Shown here in pieces: positions 12,106-16,304 of a DNA stretch of 16,304 bases. Within the stretch, counting starts at the first letter, position 1. Each line of letters opens with the position of its first letter. Both the position numbers and the translations under genes were made by a program. The DNA is taken from positions 1 to 16,304 of the forward strand of contig CAYFOI010000028.1 in assembly GCA_964344725.1 (NCBI GenBank). The letters are read 5' to 3'. Below the pieces are notes generated by a model. It saw nothing but the letters and a program-made list of their open reading frames with translations, did no database searches and had not been told where the DNA came from. The stretch is from CG2-30-44-17 sp964344725. Lineage in GTDB: Bacteria > Patescibacteriota > Gracilibacteria > UBA1369 > UBA12470.

Positions 12106-13076
12106 TGTATGCCTTCTAGGATTTTGCGTCCGTTTACTGTAGCAATATCAACTAATGAGTCGATGTCGTAGTATCGGCAGCACTCAATCATCATCATTAG
12201 TTCTTGGAATACGTCTCCATCGATAAATGGGCAGAAATAGTCGTGTACGTTATCTACGCCTAGTGCGACTGTCACCCCTGCTTCAACTAGTTGAGGTACA
12301 GGTGCGAGTGAGTTGTGGACTGGAGCCATCTTGTGTCTCATTTGTACGCCGTCAACCATGGATTTAGGGCATACGATTACGGGCATTTCAGCTTCTTTGA
12401 TGAGTTTGATGACTTCTAGCATGTAGTCGTCTTCTTGAGCTGCGAGTGAGCAGCAGTGGACTGCGTTTACGCGGCCTTGTAGCCCGTGTTCGATTACTTT
12501 GCGAGCTAGGAGTTCTGAGTCTTTTTCGTCAGGGTCGTTGTTTTGATCGATGTGCACGTCGACGGTCTTATTGTGCTTTTTTGCCATTTCGAAGATATAG
12601 TCCAGATGTTCTGCTTGATTAGGTCTGTCGCGAGACGGGAGTCCTCCTAGGACATCAATATGTGGTGCTGCTTTTTCAATCCACTGTTTAGCTTCTGGGG
12701 TGAGGGCACCTTCTAGGACTTGTGAACAGATTTGTATTTCGATTTGATCTTTGTATTTATCTTTGACTTCTAAGGCTGCTTCGACGCACATCATTCCGAC
12801 TGTGTTGTCGACGTCTATGTTTGTTCGAGTTATTTTAGAGCCTTGTGCGATCATGTTCTCAGCGCTGATGCACATTCTCTTAACGAGGTTCTCGTGAGTA
12901 TATTTCGCCTTAATGTCTTTCCATAAATCCCATTTGACTTCCATGCTGTCGAGGGTCATTTCTAAGGTCTCTGGAGTTATGACGTAAGCTTTGTCAAAAT
13001 GGGCGTGACAAGAGACTATGCCGCCTTTTTGGGCTATGCGTTGGCGGAGTAAGCCTTGTAGGTCGTAAGGTTCCAT
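12102..13076 (-). CDS. CodA-like amidohydrolase with Gln at the catalytic Glu position
   Basis: This 324-aa metal-dependent amidohydrolase resembles cytosine deaminase. Metal ligands expected in CodA are visible: H24-x-H26 in 'HAHFDK', H175 in 'VDVHIDQNND', H207 in 'VHCCSL', and D275 in 'LGVDNVHD'. The spacing H175-H207 (32) and H207-D275 (68) is almost exactly that of E. coli CodA. At the position of the CodA proton-shuttling Glu (HCDE), the sequence here is HIDQ, with Q178. A plain cytosine deaminase is therefore doubtful; another amide or deaminase substrate, or lost activity, is possible. It begins right after argH (46-bp gap) and is probably cotranscribed with it. The last seven codons are one copy of the 23-bp direct repeat. 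The first copy of the repeat may be its former end. Confidence 0.8.
   Translation of the reverse strand: MEPYDLQGLLRQRIAQKGGIVSCHAHFDKAYVITPETLEMTLDSMEVKWDLWKDIKAKYTHENLVKRMCISAENMIAQGSKITRTNIDVDNTVGMMCVEAALEVKDKYKDQIEIQICSQVLEGALTPEAKQWIEKAAPHIDVLGGLPSRDRPNQAEHLDYIFEMAKKHNKTVDVHIDQNNDPDEKDSELLARKVIEHGLQGRVNAVHCCSLAAQEDDYMLEVIKLIKEAEMPVIVCPKSMVDGVQMRHKMAPVHNSLAPVPQLVEAGVTVALGVDNVHDYFCPFIDGDVFQELMMMIECCRYYDIDSLVDIATVNGRKILEGIH
12104..12126. repeat. Right copy of the 23-bp direct repeat
   Basis: This is the 3' end of the amidohydrolase gene, from K318 (partly R317) through H324 to the last base of its stop. It is identical to 9623-9645. Between the two copies lie 2,458 bp holding only the paralogue pair and its promoters. 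Confidence 0.8.
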
Positions 13077-13122
13077 TTATTCAGTAGGTTAGTTTTTTAG
13101 TAGATTAGTAGTTATGGACGAA
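13077..13122 (-). other. TACT-rich leader between argH and the amidohydrolase
   Basis: The minus strand reads a series of AACTACTAATCTACTAAAA and TAACCTACTGAATAA elements directly before the amidohydrolase ATG. No promoter or terminator is obvious, supporting cotranscription with argH, and there is no Shine-Dalgarno. Confidence 0.5.
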
Positions 13123-14454
13123 TTATTTAACCATTAGTTCTTTAATTTCTGCTTCGACTTTGTCGAGTCCGAGGTTTCCGGTTCCGCCTTGGTGTGTGGA
13201 CATTTTTAGCCATTTGTTGATGTCTTCTTCGGTGACTTTGATTTTGTCGATGTTTGAGCCGATTTCTTGGTATGCGTCGCGGAATGTCATGCCTTCCTTG
13301 ACCTTCTCAAAAGCTTTGTGAGCGGCGAAAAGCCCAGGACATCCGAGCATGGATTTCATAAGAACTTCTCTGTTTGGTTCGATGTTTTCTAGAATTACTT
13401 CCATTGCTTCGAGTGACATCTCTGTGTATTTGAGCCCGAGGAATAGTGGTCTTTTTATCTCTTGTCCGTCGCGGTGGTATCCAGAGATTTTGTTCAAAAT
13501 ATTCATCGACATTTCTTGGCGGCAAGATAGTACTGTCGCTGTTCTTCCTCTTATGAGTTCTCCGACGTCGAGGTTTTTCTTTTGAGGCATGATTGATGAG
13601 CCAGTTGCGATGCTGTCGTCCATGTTGAAGAACTGGAACTCTTGGGTCGTGAAGAAAAGCATATCGCAAGCGAGTCTGTTCAAACTGAGCATGATTTGGC
13701 AGCAAGCTTCTAGTACGAGTCCTTCGATTTTACCTCTTGAGTTGTGGCAGTAGATTACGTTGTTTTGTGTCTTTGCGAATCCTATTTCTTTTGAAAGCCA
13801 GTCGCGATCAAAGTCGAAAGGTGACCCGTATCCAGCTCCTGAACCGAGTGGGTTTTGGTCAACAATTTCATCTTGGATTGCTATTAGGAGTTTTGCATCA
13901 TCCATTAGACTCTCTGCAAAAGCTGCAGCCCAAGTTCCTACTGTTGTTGGCATCGCTTTTTGCATGTGAGTGTATCCTGGCATGGGGACCATTTCGTATT
14001 TTCGTGCGAATTCGATGCATTTAAGAGCTAGGTGTAGGGTCTTTTCACGGATAGATTTTGCTTTGTTTTTGAGAAACCATCTCATCATTACTAATACTTG
14101 GTCGTTTCGTGAGCGTCCTGTGTGGATTTTTTTACCTGTGTCTCCGAATTTTTCGATTAAATAGTCTTCAATTTTTGTATGGGAATCTTCATCTTCTACT
14201 TTTAAAACGAACTCTCCTTTTTCGTAGAGTTCTAATATCTCGTCTAGGCCTTGTTCAAGCTTTCCAAGTTCTTCTTCTGTGATTAGATCGTGTTTTTTAA
14301 GCATGCGTGCATAGCATCTTGAGCACCATACATCGTCAGGTATCATGTCTTGGTCGTAGATGATGTCTTCGCCAGCGTTGTACTGTTCGACAATGCCGTT
14401 CAAGGTGACTACGCCCTTCTTGAACCAGATTTTTTTCTTGATTGGTTGGGTCAT
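13123..14454 (-). CDS. argH: Argininosuccinate lyase
   Basis: This 443-aa protein of the fumarase/aspartase superfamily splits argininosuccinate into arginine and fumarate. Visible signatures are HTGRSRNDQ (111-119), GYTHMQKAMP (160-169) with H163 as the expected catalytic-region His, GSGAGYGSPFDFDRD (204-218), and the superfamily loop GSSIMPQKKNLD (285-296) with the catalytic Ser near S287. Length and order match ArgH. The N terminus, with KKKIWFKKG in place of the usual 'LWGGRF', departs from typical ArgH. No argG or other arginine gene is nearby; its partner is a CodA-like amidohydrolase, so a salvage role is as likely as full synthesis. A divergent promoter region lies between it and the SLH gene. 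Confidence 0.93.
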   Translation of the reverse strand: MTQPIKKKIWFKKGVVTLNGIVEQYNAGEDIIYDQDMIPDDVWCSRCYARMLKKHDLITEEELGKLEQGLDEILELYEKGEFVLKVEDEDSHTKIEDYLIEKFGDTGKKIHTGRSRNDQVLVMMRWFLKNKAKSIREKTLHLALKCIEFARKYEMVPMPGYTHMQKAMPTTVGTWAAAFAESLMDDAKLLIAIQDEIVDQNPLGSGAGYGSPFDFDRDWLSKEIGFAKTQNNVIYCHNSRGKIEGLVLEACCQIMLSLNRLACDMLFFTTQEFQFFNMDDSIATGSSIMPQKKNLDVGELIRGRTATVLSCRQEMSMNILNKISGYHRDGQEIKRPLFLGLKYTEMSLEAMEVILENIEPNREVLMKSMLGCPGLFAAHKAFEKVKEGMTFRDAYQEIGSNIDKIKVTEEDINKWLKMSTHQGGTGNLGLDKVEAEIKELMVK

Positions 14455-14503
14455 TGTTGTGTTTGTTAGGAGGTGGTTTTCCTATTTATATTACTTATTA
14501 TGT
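14455..14503. promoter_or_regulatory. argH upstream region
   Basis: The minus strand is AT-rich, with TAATAT and TATAAA as possible -10 boxes and TTGTAT and TTGAAA as possible -35s. I cannot settle the pairing. There is no Shine-Dalgarno before argH. Confidence 0.3.
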
Positions 14504-14533
14504 TTTTCAAATACAAACCAATTTTGGTATATT
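14504..14533 (+). promoter_or_regulatory. Promoter of the SLH protein gene
   Basis: TTTTCA (14504-14509), 18 nt, TATATT (14528-14533), preceded by TGG for an extended -10 (TGGTATATT). The leader to the ATG at 14565 is about 25 nt and contains no Shine-Dalgarno in range; GGAGG at 14534-14538 is about 26 nt from the ATG, too far. Confidence 0.45.
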
Positions 14534-14564
14534 GGAGGTTGTTTTATTCCTTAACTTTTTAGTT

Positions 14565-16007
14565 ATGAAAAAAGTTATCGTTTCGGCTCTGGTTCTTGTG
14601 GGGATTTTTCTCGGTTCTTTTGTAGTTCAAGCTGGTGAGGCGCCTTACAGTGATATGCCTTACACTAATTTCGAGGCGGTTTTACAGATGTATAATGACG
14701 GTATTTTTGCTGGTTATTCTGATGGTACGTTTGGTCCGTACAATTATATTAATAGAGCTGAGCTTGCTAAGGTTCTAGTGCTTGCTACTGGTGTTACTGA
14801 TGATGAGATCGCTGATGCTGTAGATCAATATGTTGATACTTATGGTTCTTCTGAAGCTAGTTTTACTGATGTGGATGCAACCTTGTCTGCCGATGAGGTT
14901 TGGTATGTTGATTATGTTATTTATGCGAAGTCACAAGGTTGGATTTCAGGTTATCCTGATGGTAGTTATGGAGCTGGTAACAATGTAAATGTTGTTGAGG
15001 CTCTTAAGATGATAGTTGAAACTCAATATGGTACTCCGGACGATTCTTATGCTGGTAGTAATTGGTATGATGTTTATTTGAATTTCCTTGTTGGCTATGA
15101 TGTGTTGGATGATGGTGGTATAGAGGATGGTGACATATATTATGGGTACAATAGTTATTTGCCTGTGGGGACTTTTAGTGATGATATTTATAGAATTAAT
15201 GTTGCTGAGCTTTTGTATAGGATGGGTGAATGCGCGATTGATGGTGAAATGATGATGTATGATCCTTATTTGACTGTTGAAGAATACGAAGATACTTATG
15301 GTGGAGTTTTTGTTTTGGAAGATAGTTATTTGTCTTTGTACGATTCTTATTTTAATTTTGAGTTGGAGAATTTATACGTAGGTGATTATGCGCTTGATGA
15401 ACTGGAGTTTAGCGCTCAGGATCCATCAGGTTTTGAGAATGGCTTTGAAGTGTTTTGGGAAATTAAGTATCCATATGACGATGGGGAATATTGGGATCCG
15501 ATGTGGCTTAATGTTATAGATAATGATTATGCGGAGGATTGGTATCCTGTCGATTTCTCTAATGACCATGGACAAAGTTATGCGCTTTATTGTTATACCT
15601 ATGGGGTGACTGATGAGCTTCAGGATATTGCTGATGGTGTTTGTCCTGGAGATTATTTGTCTGATGATATCAATTTTGCATCTTCAAATGTTACTAAAGA
15701 GGTTGCTGATGAGTTCTTTTCTATGATTGCAGATGGTGATTATGAAGATGCTTATAATTCTACGTCAGATGCTTTCCAGGAGGCTTCAGATTATGATGAG
15801 TATATGTCTGTTGTTGAGGATGCTTTGTTATATGAATACACAGATTTGATTGTGAATGACATTGAGTATTATGAAAGCACTTTAGGCATTTCTCAGACTC
15901 TCTATGCGGATTGGTATGATTTTTATGATTATTACTATCCTATTGAGATATATTTTAGTAAGTATGATGGGGAGTGGGAACTTGATGGTTTTTATTTCAC
16001 TGAGTGA
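14565..16007 (+). CDS. Very acidic, Tyr-rich S-layer-homology surface protein
   Basis: This 480-aa secreted protein begins with a clear signal peptide (M1 to about A23, 'SFVVQA|G'). SLH domains follow: about 28-73 ('MYNDGIFAGYSDGTFGP...NRAELAKVL'), about 98-152 ('AKSQGWISGYPDGSYGAG...VVEALKMI'), and a degenerate third at about 163-220. SLH domains hold proteins to cell-wall or outer-layer polymers. The C-terminal domain (about 375-479, 'TKEVADEFFSMIADGDYEDAY') looks like the small alpha+beta fold of DUF4878/DUF3887-type lipoproteins. After the signal peptide I count only six lysines and three arginines, against very many Asp, Glu and Tyr, so the mature protein is strongly negative. The start is set by the signal peptide. 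It ends 15 bp before the rRNA promoter. Confidence 0.85.
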   Translation: MKKVIVSALVLVGIFLGSFVVQAGEAPYSDMPYTNFEAVLQMYNDGIFAGYSDGTFGPYNYINRAELAKVLVLATGVTDDEIADAVDQYVDTYGSSEASFTDVDATLSADEVWYVDYVIYAKSQGWISGYPDGSYGAGNNVNVVEALKMIVETQYGTPDDSYAGSNWYDVYLNFLVGYDVLDDGGIEDGDIYYGYNSYLPVGTFSDDIYRINVAELLYRMGECAIDGEMMMYDPYLTVEEYEDTYGGVFVLEDSYLSLYDSYFNFELENLYVGDYALDELEFSAQDPSGFENGFEVFWEIKYPYDDGEYWDPMWLNVIDNDYAEDWYPVDFSNDHGQSYALYCYTYGVTDELQDIADGVCPGDYLSDDINFASSNVTKEVADEFFSMIADGDYEDAYNSTSDAFQEASDYDEYMSVVEDALLYEYTDLIVNDIEYYESTLGISQTLYADWYDFYDYYYPIEIYFSKYDGEWELDGFYFTE

Positions 16008-16022
16008 TTTTTGTAAAAAGAT

Positions 16023-16050
16023 TTGACAAAGGTTTCACTCTTGGTAGAAT
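16023..16050 (+). promoter_or_regulatory. Promoter of the rRNA operon
   Basis: A consensus TTGACA (16023-16028), 16 nt, TAGAAT (16045-16050), the -10 again preceded by TGG. This is the best promoter in the window, consistent with a gene that needs heavy transcription. Initiation should fall near 16057, leaving about a 195-nt leader before the 16S. Confidence 0.85.
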
Positions 16051-16057
16051 GGCTGCG

Positions 16058-16251
16058 CCCTTTTTGGTTATCAGAGGGTACATTGCTCCTTAACAATTAG
16101 GATGTAATAGAGAAACCTCGTCGATTTCTTTTGAAATTCACAATTTCTCATATTTTCGTTATGAAAAGTGAGGATTAAAACTCAAGGGCGCGCCTTTAGG
16201 CGCATAGCCCCTAATAAAGAAATTCATTCTGCTTTAGCAGAATAACATTAT
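16058..16251 (+). promoter_or_regulatory. 16S rRNA leader with boxA antiterminator
   Basis: TGCTCCTTAACA (16084-16095) matches the rrn boxA consensus TGCTCTTTAACA at 11 of 12 bases; NusB-NusE binding there prevents premature termination. A boxB-like stem (CCCT 16058-16061 / AGGG 16075-16078) precedes it but is weak. Later hairpins are GCGCC/GGCGC (16190-16194/16199-16203) enclosed by GGGC/GCCC (16186-16189/16207-16210), and ATTCTGC/GCAGAAT (16226-16232/16237-16243). These probably help processing of the precursor. Confidence 0.75.
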
Positions 16252-16304
16252 TTATTGGAGAGTTTGATCCTGGCTCAGGATTAACGCTGGCAGTGTGTAT
16301 AATA
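16252..16304 (+). rRNA. rrs: 16S rRNA, 5' end only
   Basis: AGAGTTTGATCCTGGCTCAG (16259-16278) is the universal 16S start (positions 8-27 in E. coli numbering), so the mature 5' end is near 16252. The following GATTAACGCTGGCAGTGTG is bacterial but not close to the common GACGAACGCTGGCGG form. The gene continues past the window. Confidence 0.95.

Overview
The window looks like a chromosomal piece of a small-genome, uncultured bacterium of the Candidate Phyla Radiation (Patescibacteria) type. A Peregrinibacteria-like lineage is my best guess, but only 53 bases of 16S rRNA are present, so this is inference. The grounds are short intergenic gaps, almost no Shine-Dalgarno sequences, several starts lying within about 10 nt of a -10 box, many unfamiliar surface proteins, and an N-terminal S-layer-homology protein. 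UAA, UAG and UGA all serve as stops (UGA ends rimK's neighbours at 7409-7411, 10896-10898 and 16005-16007), so the UGA=Gly code of Gracilibacteria does not apply.

Layout. 1-237: the 3' part of a tRNA-Leu(TAA), a hairpin-rich spacer, and a second copy of the tRNA 3' end. 238-970 (minus): a Doc/Fic toxin with an excisionase-like HTH antitoxin and a palindromic operator. 1005-3483 (minus): a small lipoprotein and a 605-aa repetitive surface protein, separated by a strong terminator. 3548-4717 (minus): a PrsW-type membrane protease split by an in-frame TAA. 4909-5796 (plus): a RimK-like ATP-grasp ligase followed by a long palindromic element. 5994-6359 (minus) and 6401-8753 (plus): a small cupin divergent from a three-gene AmmeMemoRadiSam operon (radical SAM, LigB-like, AMMECR1), with opposing promoters that appear to share one palindromic -10. 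8878-9516 (minus): clpP. 9771-12105 (plus): two tandem paralogues of a family I do not recognise. 12102-14454 (minus): argH followed by a CodA-like amidohydrolase. 14565-16007 (plus): a very acidic, tyrosine-rich SLH protein. 16023-end: an rRNA promoter, a leader with boxA, and the 16S start.

The most interesting structure is the two-paralogue cassette. A 23-bp direct repeat brackets it (9623-9645 and 12104-12126). One copy is the last seven codons of the amidohydrolase gene. The other, 2.48 kb away, still encodes the same seven residues followed by its own stop codon (TGA instead of TAA). This is what remains when an element inserts at the 3' end of a gene and supplies a replacement end. The cassette holds two genes with the same promoter-leader layout and no visible recombinase.

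Other notable points are the in-frame stop that removes the last catalytic motif of PrsW, a Glu-to-Gln change at the expected catalytic acid of the CodA-like enzyme, and TACTGACTA-type repeats just 5' of several start codons. All calls come from reading the sequence and from remembered family motifs; no database search was run.
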